A stretch of 32,272 nt of DNA from JAMCRM01 sp041685075 (GCA_041685075.1 JAWLGN010000022.1:1-32272); one strand, 5' to 3'. Numbered from the stretch's first letter, positions 15,567 through 25,613 are shown. The notes: generated by a model from the sequence alone, not told the origin. A program made the numbers and translations.

Positions 15567-18173
15567 ATGGCCAAAACCCCGCCCAGGAAGCCAAGAGTGT
15601 TGCGCGGAGCACGCAAGGAAACCCGCAAACAGCCGCCTCCGCCCGCCGCCCCGTTCACCAAGAACGCGGTTTTCGACAACGCTCCCATCCCCATGCACGA
15701 GATCGATCGGGACGGCATCCTGCGCCGCGTGAACCGCGCCGAATGCGAGCTGTTGGGTTTTGAGCCGGAGGAGTTGATCGGGCGGGATGTTTCGGAGTTC
15801 GTGGCGCCCGCCGAGCGGGAGGCCAGCCGCGATGCCGTGCGCCGTAAGCTCGCCGAAGAACTGCCGCTGGCGCCGTTTCGCCGCACGTTTGTCCGGCGCG
15901 ACGGCGAGAACCTGACCCTGGAAATTCACGAGGACCTCATCCGCGACGGCGCCGGCCGCATCACCGGCCTGCGCTCCGCACTGATGGACGTCTCCGAGCA
16001 GCAGCGGGTTCAGGATGATCTGCGTCAGGCCCACGAAGAGCTGGATGTCCGGGTGCGGGCCCGCACGCTCGAACTGGCCCGCGTCAACGATGCCCTGCGT
16101 CGTGAAATCGCCGAGCGCCGCCGCGCCGAGCAGCGCCTTTCGGTGCAATACGCCGTCTCCCGCGTGCTGGCCGAATCCCCCACGGTGGAAATTGCGGTGC
16201 CGCGCCTGCTCGAGGCCATTGGCGCCCGGCTCGACTGGCACTTGGGCGCCTGGTGGAGCGTGGACCGCGAGCGCGGCGCCCTCCGCCTCATCGGCTGCTG
16301 GCCGCAGGCCGCCCACGAAGCTCCCGGCCTGGCGGGCACCTCGTATGCCCCGGGCCAGGCCATCCCCGGCCGCGTATGGGAATCCGGAAGCCCCGAGTGG
16401 GTGGACGGTCCGCTCGAAAGCGCCCTCGGCTGGCCCATCCCTCCCGACGGTTCGCCCTGGCGCACCGCCCTGTTCTTCCCCGTCATGTCTGGCGGCAACG
16501 CCCTCGGGGTGGTCGCCTTTTTCAGCCGCTTCCCCCATCCCCGCGACGAGGAACTGCTCCGCACCGCCGGCCACCTCGGCGTGCTGATGGGCCAGTTCCT
16601 CGAGCGCAGAGACGCCGAAGCCGAACGTGACCGCAGCGAGGCGCGCTTCACCGCCTTCATGGACCACCTCCCTGCGGTGGCCTACATCAAGGACACCTCG
16701 GGCCGCTACGTTTACTTCAGTCCCGCTGCCGAAGCGCTGGTGGGGATCGACCCCCGCTCCATACTCGGCCACGCGGATCGCGAGATCTGGCCTCCCGAAC
16801 TGGCCGCCACCTTCGCCGCCCAGGACAGGCAGGTGCTGGAGACCGGCAAACCGCTGGAAGCCACCGTGGCGATTCCCGGCGCCGAAGGCGCCCCCCGGCA
16901 GTGGCTGTTCTATCGATTTCCGGTGCCCGAAAGCTCCGGCCTGCCGCTCTATGTCGGCGCCATCGCGGTGGACGTCACCGAGCGCAGGCTGCTCGAGGAG
17001 CAACTTCGCCAGTCGCAGAAGATGGACGCCATCGGCCGCCTCGCCGGAGGTGTGGCCCACGATTTCAACAATCTCCTCACCATCATCGGCGGCTACGGAC
17101 GCATGATTCTCGACCAGCTCCCTCCCGGCGACCGCGCCCGCGGCAGCATGGAACTCATTTTGAACGCCGCCGACCGCGCCGCCGTCCTCACCAGCCAGTT
17201 GCTGGCCTTCAGCCGCCGCCAGGTGGTCCAGCCTCGCCTGCTCGAGCTCAACCACGTCGTTTCGAACCTGGAAAAGATGCTCCGGCGTGTTATCGGCGAG
17301 CACATCGAGTTGCGCACCCACCTGGATTCGCGGCTCAATCGCATCAAGGCAGATTCCGGCCAGATCGAACAGATTCTCATGAACCTGGCCATCAACGCCC
17401 GCGATGCCATGCCCGACGGCGGGACCCTCACCATTGAAACCGCCAACGCCGGCTTCCGCCGCCCCGAGGCTCTCGAAGCTCCCCCCACCCCGCATGTCCG
17501 CCTCTCGGTCATCGACTCCGGCGTCGGCATGGACCCACACACCAAGTCCCGCATCTTCGAGCCGTTCTTCACTACCAAGGGAAGGGGAAAGGGCACCGGG
17601 CTGGGACTATCCACAGTCTACGGCATCGTCAAGCAGCACGGAGGCGATATCGTCGTCGCAAGCCAGCCCGGAGCAGGCACCAGCTTCCACATCTACTTCC
17701 CCGCCGCCCCCGGCGAAGGTGTCGACGAAGCCGCCGAAGCCGCTCCCGAAGCCGCCTCCAGCGGCAGCGAGACCATCCTCCTGGTGGAAGACGAGGTTGG
17801 CGTGCGCCGCCTGACGCGCGATATCCTCCGCTCCCGCGGCTACCGCGTGCTGGAGGCCGCCGACGGCCACGAGGCCCTGCGCATCGCCGAGCGCGAGGGT
17901 GGCGCCATCCAACTGCTCCTCACCGATATGATCATGCCCCTGATGGGCGGCCGCGAACTCGCCAACCGCATCCAGGAACTCTATCCCGGGGTGCGGGTGG
18001 TCTTCATGTCCGGCTACACCGACGACGTCATCGCCTATCACGGCGACCTGGGATCCGACACCACTTTGGTGCAGAAGCCCTTCGCCCCCGACGTGATCGC
18101 CCGCAAGGTGCGGGAGGTGTTGGATGCCGGAAAAGAAGGCGCCCTGCGGGCCGGGCCACAGGGCCGCAGCTAA
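15567..18173 (+). CDS. Soluble hybrid sensor histidine kinase (PAS-GAF-PAS-HK-REC)
   Basis: An 868-residue cytoplasmic signalling protein with no membrane segment. The order is PAS (about 30-145), a charged coiled coil (145-190), GAF (about 195-345), PAS (about 355-480), HisKA with the phospho-accepting H498 in GGVAHDFNNLL, HATPase with NLAINARDAM, DSGVGMD and GKGTGLGLS (about 600-715), and a C-terminal receiver with phospho-acceptor D787 in LLTDMIMP and the conserved Lys in VQKPF. The start at 15567 is supported by GGGAG 6 bases upstream; an in-frame ATG at 15453 overlaps the promoter. No output-domain regulator is adjacent, so the phosphoryl target is unknown. Confidence 0.92.
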   Translation: MAKTPPRKPRVLRGARKETRKQPPPPAAPFTKNAVFDNAPIPMHEIDRDGILRRVNRAECELLGFEPEELIGRDVSEFVAPAEREASRDAVRRKLAEELPLAPFRRTFVRRDGENLTLEIHEDLIRDGAGRITGLRSALMDVSEQQRVQDDLRQAHEELDVRVRARTLELARVNDALRREIAERRRAEQRLSVQYAVSRVLAESPTVEIAVPRLLEAIGARLDWHLGAWWSVDRERGALRLIGCWPQAAHEAPGLAGTSYAPGQAIPGRVWESGSPEWVDGPLESALGWPIPPDGSPWRTALFFPVMSGGNALGVVAFFSRFPHPRDEELLRTAGHLGVLMGQFLERRDAEAERDRSEARFTAFMDHLPAVAYIKDTSGRYVYFSPAAEALVGIDPRSILGHADREIWPPELAATFAAQDRQVLETGKPLEATVAIPGAEGAPRQWLFYRFPVPESSGLPLYVGAIAVDVTERRLLEEQLRQSQKMDAIGRLAGGVAHDFNNLLTIIGGYGRMILDQLPPGDRARGSMELILNAADRAAVLTSQLLAFSRRQVVQPRLLELNHVVSNLEKMLRRVIGEHIELRTHLDSRLNRIKADSGQIEQILMNLAINARDAMPDGGTLTIETANAGFRRPEALEAPPTPHVRLSVIDSGVGMDPHTKSRIFEPFFTTKGRGKGTGLGLSTVYGIVKQHGGDIVVASQPGAGTSFHIYFPAAPGEGVDEAAEAAPEAASSGSETILLVEDEVGVRRLTRDILRSRGYRVLEAADGHEALRIAEREGGAIQLLLTDMIMPLMGGRELANRIQELYPGVRVVFMSGYTDDVIAYHGDLGSDTTLVQKPFAPDVIARKVREVLDAGKEGALRAGPQGRS

Positions 18174-18185
18174 TCTCCGGCCGGC

Positions 18186-19208
18186 TCAGCCGCGCGTGGC
18201 CGGCGTTTGCTGTCCCGCGTCCATCCTGGCGGACCCTTGCGCCATCTCCAGCAGCCGGTCTTCGAAACGGAAATCCGCCGGCGCGCGCCGCTCCCGCAAG
18301 TACCGCCGGTAGGTCTCCTTCAGGCCTGTTTCAAACGGGGTGGGCTTCACCTTGAGAACGCGCGTCACCTTGGTGACGTTCTCGGTGATGGCGGGCACGT
18401 CGTAGTACACCCCGAAGTAGGCCGGGTTGCCCATGGGGTCGCCTCCGGCCTGGTAGATCAGATCTCGGGGCACCCGCACCAGCGTCGGTTCGACTCCCGC
18501 GGTCTGCGCCAGCAGCGTCACCAGTTCCATCTGCGACACCGGCCGCGGATTGCCCACGTTGAATGCCTCCCCCACCGCCGCCGGATGGGTCAGCGCCTCC
18601 ACCATGGCCTTCACCAGGTCGTGCACGTAGACGAACTGCATCAGCCGGTGGCCGTCTCCGGGGATGATGATAGGCCGCCCGGCCCGCATGCGGTCCCAGA
18701 AGAAGGCCTCCCGATAGAACGGGTTCCCCGGTCCGTAGACGAAGGGCGGCCGGAAGGTCACCACCGGGAATCCTGAGTTCTGGTAGAGCCGCAGCAGCAT
18801 GCGTTCCGCTGTGGCTTTGTTCCGCACGTACGGATCGGGGTGGTTGCCCGGCGCCAGGGGGTCGCTTTCGTAGTGGTTCAACCCGTCCCCGTAGGCCGCT
18901 ACGCTCGACATGAACAGGTAACGCGACAGCCTGTCGCCGCAGGCCTGCACGGTGGCTTCCACCTGCGCCGCCGTGGTCCCCCGCTCCCAGTCGTATGCGT
19001 TATCGTAGACCGCTTCGAACCGGTAGCCCGACAGCGCCGCCCGCATCGCCTCTCCATCGTTGCGGTCCGCCGTGATATTGCTTACGCGGCGCCCCAGGTC
19101 GTGTTTCGGCTTGCGGTGCAGCACCGTGACGTCATGACCCGCTTTGACCAACGCCTGCACCAGGTACCGGCCGATGAACAACGTACCGCCGATTACAAGA
19201 ACCCTCAT
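18186..19208 (-). CDS. NAD-dependent epimerase/dehydratase family protein
   Basis: A 340-residue extended short-chain dehydrogenase, probably acting on a nucleotide sugar or similar compound. The NAD-binding turn GGTLFIG is at residues 7-13 and the catalytic set is S101/S102 (FMSSVAAYG), Y127 and K131 (YVRNK). RPPFVYGPGN and YVHDLVKAM are typical extended-SDR motifs. The C-terminal substrate domain (about 230-320) is variable and does not reveal the substrate. It lies 93 bases downstream of the inositol-phosphate synthase on the same strand, with a large inverted repeat between, and converges with the histidine kinase. Confidence 0.88.
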   Translation of the reverse strand: MRVLVIGGTLFIGRYLVQALVKAGHDVTVLHRKPKHDLGRRVSNITADRNDGEAMRAALSGYRFEAVYDNAYDWERGTTAAQVEATVQACGDRLSRYLFMSSVAAYGDGLNHYESDPLAPGNHPDPYVRNKATAERMLLRLYQNSGFPVVTFRPPFVYGPGNPFYREAFFWDRMRAGRPIIIPGDGHRLMQFVYVHDLVKAMVEALTHPAAVGEAFNVGNPRPVSQMELVTLLAQTAGVEPTLVRVPRDLIYQAGGDPMGNPAYFGVYYDVPAITENVTKVTRVLKVKPTPFETGLKETYRRYLRERRAPADFRFEDRLLEMAQGSARMDAGQQTPATRG

Positions 19209-19229
19209 GTCCAGTCGTGCATGCCGGAG

Positions 19230-19296
19230 ATCGGGAGCCGGAATCGCGCGTCCCGGCGCGGTCCGCCGTCCGGCACCACGCTTCCGGCTCCCCGAT
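19230..19296 (-). repeat. Long inverted repeat between inositol-phosphate synthase and epimerase genes
   Basis: ATCGGGAGCCGGAA (19230-19243) pairs with TTCCGGCTCCCCGAT (19282-19296): a 14-bp stem with a single bulged base and a 38-base loop that itself is GC-rich. It fills most of the 93-base spacer. It may terminate part of the transcription after the synthase or protect mRNA ends. A repeat-family member (REP-like) is also possible, but I saw no second copy in the window. Confidence 0.5.
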
Positions 19297-19301
19297 TCCT
19301 C

Positions 19302-20624
<1,323 letters not shown>

Positions 20625-20630
20625 GTACGG

Positions 20631-20636
20631 CTCTCC
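20631..20636 (-). promoter_or_regulatory. Ribosome-binding site that sets a TTG start
   Basis: GGAGAG within AAAGGAGAG lies 6 bases before TTG 20624-20622 and excludes the longer frame from 20651. Confidence 0.7.
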
Positions 20637-20830
20637 TTTGGATCTCCACAACGCGGCAGCCGATTGCCGTGCGCAGGCGCCACGCTTTCCGAACGCGCGC
20701 AGTTTCCCGCAGGCACGTCATCGCGCTCTCCGCTCTCACTGGCTGAGGTCTGCCCGCAGCTAGCGGATCTCCGCGAGCGCGACGGCCGATTCCCTGTGGG
20801 CAATCCTGCCCCGCGGTTAGCGGATCGAAA

Positions 20831-20843
20831 TGCTATAATAGCA
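20831..20843. promoter_or_regulatory. Symmetric extended -10 between divergent genes
   Basis: The 13-mer TGCTATAATAGCA is symmetric apart from its centre base. Read forward it is TGC-TATAAT, nine bases before the LytTR regulator ATG. Read in reverse it is TGC-TATTAT, pointing to the inositol-phosphate synthase about 205 bases away. No -35 is needed for extended -10 promoters and none is clear. The forward transcript would be nearly leaderless. Confidence 0.55.
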
Positions 20844-20848
20844 ACTCC

Positions 20849-21622
20849 ATGCGCGAGCGTGCGACGGCAACGCTGACGACTGTCATCGTGGACGACGAGC
20901 CGCTGGCTTGCGAGGAGCTGGCTTTCCTCCTGAAGGACTTTCCCGAGATCGAGGTGGCCGCCACTGCACGCAATGGTCTGGAGGCCGTCGAGGTCATTCG
21001 CAGGATCGAACCCGATCTCGCCTTCCTCGATATCCACATGCCCGGTCTGGACGGCATGGGCGTGGTGCGCCGGCTGCGCGAGCAGGACGCCCCCCTGCCC
21101 CACATCATCTTCGTCACCGCCTACGACCAGTACGCCGTGGAGGCCTTTCGCCTGGAGGCCATGGACTACCTGCTGAAACCCGTGGATAAGACGCGGCTGG
21201 GGGAGACCATCGAGCGTGCCCGCCGCGCCATCCAGGACAAGGCCCGCGCGGCGGCCCCCGAACCCGCGCCCCGTCTCTCGCCGCCCCGTACCAAGCTGCT
21301 GGTCCGCGCCCACAACCGCAATTTCATCGTGGACGCCAACGACGTCGTCTACGCCACCATCGGCAACGGCCTTATCACCCTGGTCGCCACCAACATCGAG
21401 GGCCACTCCAACTACCGCACCATCGAGGATCTCCAGGCCAGCCTCGACCGCGACACCTTCTGGCGCGTGCACCGTTCCTACCTGGTCAACATCAACCGCA
21501 TCAAGGAAGTGGTGCCCTGGTTCAAGTCCAGCTACCAGCTCCGCATGGACGACCGCCGCCGTACCGAGATCCCCGTCAGCCGCGTCCAGACCAAGCGCCT
21601 CCGCGAGCTGTTCAAGCTGTAG
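20849..21622 (+). CDS. LytTR-family response regulator
   Basis: A 257-residue transcription regulator of the LytR/AlgR type. The receiver domain (about 10-128) has the acidic pair D15-D16, phospho-acceptor D61 (FLDIHMP), T90 and K110 (YLLKPVD). A Pro/Ala linker (about 130-147) leads to the LytTR DNA-binding domain (about 148-257; NRNFIVDANDVVYAT, FWRVHRSYLVNINRIKEV, IPVSR). No sensor kinase lies beside it, so it is an orphan here. No ribosome-binding site precedes the ATG, and the -10 element ends nine bases upstream, suggesting near-leaderless translation. It is divergent from the inositol-phosphate synthase. Confidence 0.93.
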   Translation: MRERATATLTTVIVDDEPLACEELAFLLKDFPEIEVAATARNGLEAVEVIRRIEPDLAFLDIHMPGLDGMGVVRRLREQDAPLPHIIFVTAYDQYAVEAFRLEAMDYLLKPVDKTRLGETIERARRAIQDKARAAAPEPAPRLSPPRTKLLVRAHNRNFIVDANDVVYATIGNGLITLVATNIEGHSNYRTIEDLQASLDRDTFWRVHRSYLVNINRIKEVVPWFKSSYQLRMDDRRRTEIPVSRVQTKRLRELFKL

Positions 21623-21644
21623 CCGGCAGCTTTCCGCCGCCGGC
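21622..21644. terminator. Possible bidirectional terminator hairpin
   Basis: GCCGGC (21622-21627) and GCCGGC (21639-21644) can form a 6-bp stem with an 11-base loop between two convergent genes. It overlaps the LytTR stop codon and has no U-tract. Confidence 0.3.
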
Positions 21645-21670
21645 CCTCAACTCCGAATCGACCCTCAGCC

Positions 21671-22957
21671 CTACATCGTTGCCGGGTAGCGCACCACCGA
21701 GTACTGTTGCAGCTTCAGAGCATCGCCGTCCCCACCCGACAGGTGCCCTCGAAACTCGATGGTCACCGGCGCGGAAATCGACTCCGGCGCCGCCGCCATG
21801 CCCGCCGCCAGCGGCAGCTTGACGCCCCAGGTCTGCACGCTCACCTGCGTGCCGTCCTCGGCCACCGCGGCGTCGGCGCGGCCCGTCACCAGCGGCTCGT
21901 CGGCTTCCGCGGTGCGCGACACCATCACCGTCTCGCCCCAGCGCGCTTCGAAGTTGAACCCCGCCGCGTCGCCCGCGTGGGCATAGTGGAAATGCACTTC
22001 CACACGATCGCCGGGGCGCAGCGTCTCGGCTTCCACCGTGCAGGTGCCCAAGACCGTCGGCTCGTTCGCCGTGGTGCTCAGCCCCGCCCCGGAGCACAGC
22101 ACCTCCGGTCCCGCCGAACTCCCCGGGCTGAACCTCCGGTAGGAGGCCAGCAGCGTATCTCCCGGCTGCGGCACGGCGCCGGCCAGAAACGTGATGGTCC
22201 GATCGCTCAACACGTAGTCCTGCCCCATCTTCTGCAGCAGCCCGTTGCGGTAGAGCGTCAGGCTCACCGGCGGGTTGGGCGGCGAGAGCAGGGCGAAGGC
22301 GGTATTGGCCCCGTCCACGACGCCCGCAGGCGCCTCGTTGTCCGTAAATCCGTAGACCCCGGCCCCGCCGGCGCCGCACGGGCCCGCCGTGCCGTCCACC
22401 CGAACGCAGTCGGACGGATCGCCCATGGCCGCTTCCAGCGCCCCGGTAGAACCGATCACCGCCGCCCGGCCCGGGGTGAATCCCGGCCCGCGCACCGGAC
22501 GCGCCGCCAGGTCTTCGGTCAACCCCAGCACCTGGCTCTGGTCGAGCGGCAGCGCGCCCTCCTCGATCGGCGCCATCGCTACCCTGCGGACCTCCCGCAA
22601 TCGCACCGGGCGCGTGCTGGCCGGCACCGCCCAGGTCTCCTCGAACTGAATCCGCCCGTCGCTCGAATATTTCACGGTGTAGTAGACCGGGGGCGTCAAG
22701 CCCGCGTTGGGCACCAGCCGCACCCGCAGTTGCCCGTCCACGATCTTCACCGTCAGGGTGTGCATCGTGATCACGGATCCATCCGCGGTTTCGAAGTTCT
22801 GCCAACTAATGGCCGCCGTGCCGTTGAAACGCGTCCCGTCGGCCTTGTACAGGACGTCCTCGATCGTCGTCAGGGTCGGTGCGGCGGCCAGTCCCGCGGC
22901 AATCCCCAATCCTGCGGCGATCCGCTCCGCAAACCGCCGCGCTCTATGGACCATCAT
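21671..22957 (-). CDS. Secreted protein with a tail-fibre-like module, unknown function
   Basis: A 428-residue exported protein with a signal peptide (about 1-26, ending AAGLAAA). The N-terminal third (about 28-140) is beta-rich with YKADGTRFNGTAAISW and TLTVKIVDGQLRV. The middle (about 195-275) contains GVVDGANTAFALLSPPNPP and LTLYRNGLLQKMGQDY, then TITFLAGAVPQPGDTLLASY. This module is common in phage tail and other structural fibre proteins, which suggests a surface or appendage role. The C-terminal part (about 280-428) has two cysteines and a beta-sandwich look. The ATG pair follows GGAGG. It converges with the LytTR regulator. No phage genes surround it. Confidence 0.75.
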   Translation of the reverse strand: MMVHRARRFAERIAAGLGIAAGLAAAPTLTTIEDVLYKADGTRFNGTAAISWQNFETADGSVITMHTLTVKIVDGQLRVRLVPNAGLTPPVYYTVKYSSDGRIQFEETWAVPASTRPVRLREVRRVAMAPIEEGALPLDQSQVLGLTEDLAARPVRGPGFTPGRAAVIGSTGALEAAMGDPSDCVRVDGTAGPCGAGGAGVYGFTDNEAPAGVVDGANTAFALLSPPNPPVSLTLYRNGLLQKMGQDYVLSDRTITFLAGAVPQPGDTLLASYRRFSPGSSAGPEVLCSGAGLSTTANEPTVLGTCTVEAETLRPGDRVEVHFHYAHAGDAAGFNFEARWGETVMVSRTAEADEPLVTGRADAAVAEDGTQVSVQTWGVKLPLAAGMAAAPESISAPVTIEFRGHLSGGDGDALKLQQYSVVRYPATM

Positions 22958-23087
22958 CGTGCCTCCATCTGGGTGTGTGTGAAGTGCGGATCCGCAGGGC
23001 GCCCGCCTTGTGGATCCGGCTGGCTTCAGTGTATCCGCGGGGCCGCGCCGCGCCGCCTCCCGCCGCGCGCCGCCTTTCCGGCTAAGT

Positions 23088-23093
23088 TATACT
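23088..23093 (+). promoter_or_regulatory. Possible -10 of the RidA gene
   Basis: TATACT lies 57 bases before the RidA ATG. No clear -35 accompanies it. Confidence 0.3.
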
Positions 23094-23150
23094 TGCCTCT
23101 GAATTTCCGGCGCCGCATTTTTTTGCGCAACGCTTGTGACTGGAGGATAC

Positions 23151-23600
23151 ATGAAGAACAGCGATCGCAGAGCTTTTCTCAAGGCCGGTGCCGCCGCCGC
23201 CGCTGGCGCCGGCGCCGCCCACGCGCAATCCGGACCGGTGAAGAAGGTCCACTACCGCGGCCAGCGGAGACCCAAGGGCACGCCCCTGTTCTCCTCTGCC
23301 GTCTCCTACGGCAACCTGCTTTTCATCGCCGGCAAGGGCGCCCACTTCGAAGGCGACATCCGGGCGCACACGAAACACGTTCTCGACGAGATCCAGACCG
23401 AGTTGGAGAACGCGGGATCCTCCATGGACAAGGTACTCAAGTGCAATGTCTACCTGAATGACTTGAAGGACTACCAGGCCATGAACGAGGTCTTCCGCGG
23501 CCGCTTCGGCAGCGAGCCTCCCGTCCGCACGACCATTGCCGCTGCGGGCGGCATTCCCGGCAATTCGCTGGTGGAAATCGACGTCATCGCTTACATCTGA
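23151..23600 (+). CDS. RidA family protein with a Tat export signal
   Basis: A 149-residue RidA/YjgF-like protein; family members hydrolyse reactive enamines and imines made by PLP enzymes. The N-terminus MKNSDRRAFLKAGAAAAAG carries the twin-arginine motif (R6-R7-x-F-L-K) and a hydrophobic stretch ending in AHAQ. The protein is therefore probably exported folded to the periplasm, which is unusual because most RidA proteins are cytosolic. The core (about 40-149) has ISC-type RidA features: GNLLFIAGKG, a C-terminal conserved Arg (R126 in PPVRTTIAA) and EIDVIAYI. The ATG at 23151 is fixed by GGAGG five bases upstream. It converges on the GH127 gene. Confidence 0.88.
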   Translation: MKNSDRRAFLKAGAAAAAGAGAAHAQSGPVKKVHYRGQRRPKGTPLFSSAVSYGNLLFIAGKGAHFEGDIRAHTKHVLDEIQTELENAGSSMDKVLKCNVYLNDLKDYQAMNEVFRGRFGSEPPVRTTIAAAGGIPGNSLVEIDVIAYI

Positions 23601-23648
23601 CGCCGGCGCGGCAGGGCGGAACCCGCACCTTCGCCCCTCACGCCCGCG

Positions 23649-25607
23649 TTATTGCCGCGCGGAGACGACCGGAATCCAGACCCGCATTCGGGAGGGCCCG
23701 CGATTGGCCCACGCGTAGTAGGGGATGAAGGTCAACTCCACGGTCCGCCTCCCGCGCGCGGCGGCTTCGCCCGCGGGGCCGTAGAGCGGCTCGCTCTCGA
23801 GGCCCGGCGTCCAGGCGAAGCCGTCGTGCTTCAGCACCGTAATGCCGTGAAACTCGCGCCGCTCCTCCGCGCGGAAGCGCGGCGCGCCGCCCGGCAGCGC
23901 CACGTCGAAGACCGAAACGCCCGCCGGCTGGTCCTGCTCTTCCAGGCAATAGACCAGCGGCCCGCGCTCCACCGCCACCTTGCCGTAATTCTCGGCCACC
24001 CGCGGATTGGCCGCCGTGAAGCGCGGCGCCAGGTCCAGTTCGAGCCGCACGCGGTCGCCGCGCTTCCATTCCCGCCTGAGCGCGGCGTACTCCCCGGGGC
24101 GCACCGCCTGCGCCGCCTCCCCGTTCACCGCTACCGTGGCCTTGCGCGACCACCCGGGTACCCGCAGGAACAGCGTGAACCTGCGCGGCCGCTCCGGCGC
24201 CGGCTCGATCTCCACCCTCCCAGACCACGGATACCGCGTCCGCTGGGCCAATTCGAGCGGCGTCCCGTCTTCCAGCCGCCATCTCAGCAGTGAATCGTGA
24301 TACAGGTGCACCCACACCCCCTCGCGGCTGGTCGAGTAGAGATAGCCCGGCAGCGAGGCCAGGGTGCGCTGGAGGTTCGGCGGGCAGCAGGTGGTGTTGT
24401 ACCACGGGTTGCGGATACGCTCCCGGTCGGATTCCAGCGGGTTGCGGTAGCAGTACAGCGTGCCGTCGAGCGACATTCCCGAGTTGATGCCGTTGTACAG
24501 CGCCCGCTCCATCACGTCCGCGAAGCGCGCTTCCCCGGTGGCCGCCAGCAGGCGCCAGTTCCACATCAGGTTGGCTATGGCCGCGCAGCTTTCCGTGTAG
24601 GCTTGCGCGTTCGGCAGTTCGTACGCTTCGCCGAAGGCCTCCCCCTGCGCGCGCGCGCCGGCGCCTCCGGTGATGTACAGCTTCCGCTGCGCCATGTCGT
24701 CCCACAGCGCCAGCAGGGTCTTCCGGTAGGCCGCGCCGCCGGATTCCAGGTAGTAATCGGCGGCGCCGCTCAGCGCGTACAGGGCCCTGACGGCGTGGCC
24801 CTCCATCCGGGTCCGCGAAAGAAACGGCTTGCCGCTGAACATGTAGCGCATCTCGGACTCTTGCAGCTTCAGCCGTTCGTCGCCCTCCAGCAGGTAGCGC
24901 GCCAGGTTGAGGTGCTCGGGGCGGCGCGTGATGCGGTAGAGTTCCACCAGCGCCAGCTCCAGTTCGGGATGCCCCGTAAGCAGCGGCCGTTTGCCGGGAC
25001 CGAACCCCGCCAGCAGGTACTCCACGAACCGGATGCCGCCCTCGAGCAGCCGCCGGTCGCCGTTGGCCCGGTAGAGCGCGATGCCCGCCTGGAGCAGGTG
25101 CCCCAGACAGTACAGCTCGTGGCCGCGCTGCATCTCCTGGAAGCGCAGCTTCCGGCGCTCGCCGGTGTAGTAGGTGTTCAGGTATCCTTCCGGCTCCTGC
25201 GCCGCCAGCACCTCGTCCACCATGGCGTTGAGGCGGGCGAGCAGTTCGGGCCGCTCTTCGGATTGCAGCACGAAGGCGGCCGCCTCCATCCACTTGTAGA
25301 GATCCGAATCCGTATACAGCGGGCCGCGCCGTGCCACCTGTTTGCGGCCCGACAGGCGGCGGAAATTGTCCACCACCCCGTGCTCCTCCAGCAGTTCCAG
25401 CAGCACGGGAATGCTCTTGCCGGCGTTCACGGCGCGGCGTTCGCTCCAGAAGCCTTCACCCCACCGCACGGCGCCCACCGGCACCGGGTGGAGTTTCGCG
25501 TAGGGCGATCGATCCAGGTGTAGAACACCCTGCCCGCGCCACTCCTCGCCGGCGGCCGTAACGACGGCCGCGGTGGCAAGAGCGAGAATCCACGCCCGGG
25601 TTTGCAC
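23649..25607 (-). CDS. GH127 family beta-L-arabinofuranosidase
   Basis: A 652-residue secreted glycoside hydrolase that should release beta-L-arabinofuranose from plant glycoproteins or pectin. A signal peptide (about 1-19) precedes the alpha/alpha-barrel (about 35-440). The zinc-thiolate active site of GH127 is visible as E339-x-C341 (YTESCAAIAN) and C407-C408 (NTTCCPPN), where one of the paired cysteines acts as nucleophile in characterised members. C-terminal beta domains (about 440-650) follow. The start is GTG (25607), with GAGGAG overlapping the stop of the upstream receptor gene, so translation is coupled. Together they look like a small uptake-and-cleavage locus for arabinose-containing glycans. 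Confidence 0.92.
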   Translation of the reverse strand: MQTRAWILALATAAVVTAAGEEWRGQGVLHLDRSPYAKLHPVPVGAVRWGEGFWSERRAVNAGKSIPVLLELLEEHGVVDNFRRLSGRKQVARRGPLYTDSDLYKWMEAAAFVLQSEERPELLARLNAMVDEVLAAQEPEGYLNTYYTGERRKLRFQEMQRGHELYCLGHLLQAGIALYRANGDRRLLEGGIRFVEYLLAGFGPGKRPLLTGHPELELALVELYRITRRPEHLNLARYLLEGDERLKLQESEMRYMFSGKPFLSRTRMEGHAVRALYALSGAADYYLESGGAAYRKTLLALWDDMAQRKLYITGGAGARAQGEAFGEAYELPNAQAYTESCAAIANLMWNWRLLAATGEARFADVMERALYNGINSGMSLDGTLYCYRNPLESDRERIRNPWYNTTCCPPNLQRTLASLPGYLYSTSREGVWVHLYHDSLLRWRLEDGTPLELAQRTRYPWSGRVEIEPAPERPRRFTLFLRVPGWSRKATVAVNGEAAQAVRPGEYAALRREWKRGDRVRLELDLAPRFTAANPRVAENYGKVAVERGPLVYCLEEQDQPAGVSVFDVALPGGAPRFRAEERREFHGITVLKHDGFAWTPGLESEPLYGPAGEAAARGRRTVELTFIPYYAWANRGPSRMRVWIPVVSARQ

Positions 25608-25613
25608 GTCTCC

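Noticed and set aside
15348..17540. Long minus-strand reading frame of 730 codons opposite the histidine kinase
   Set aside because: It mirrors the kinase codons and has no recognisable domain. The plus strand shows intact PAS, GAF and kinase motifs.
20625..20651. Longer N-terminus for inositol-phosphate synthase from TTG at 20651
   Set aside because: The added segment contains the ribosome-binding site itself.
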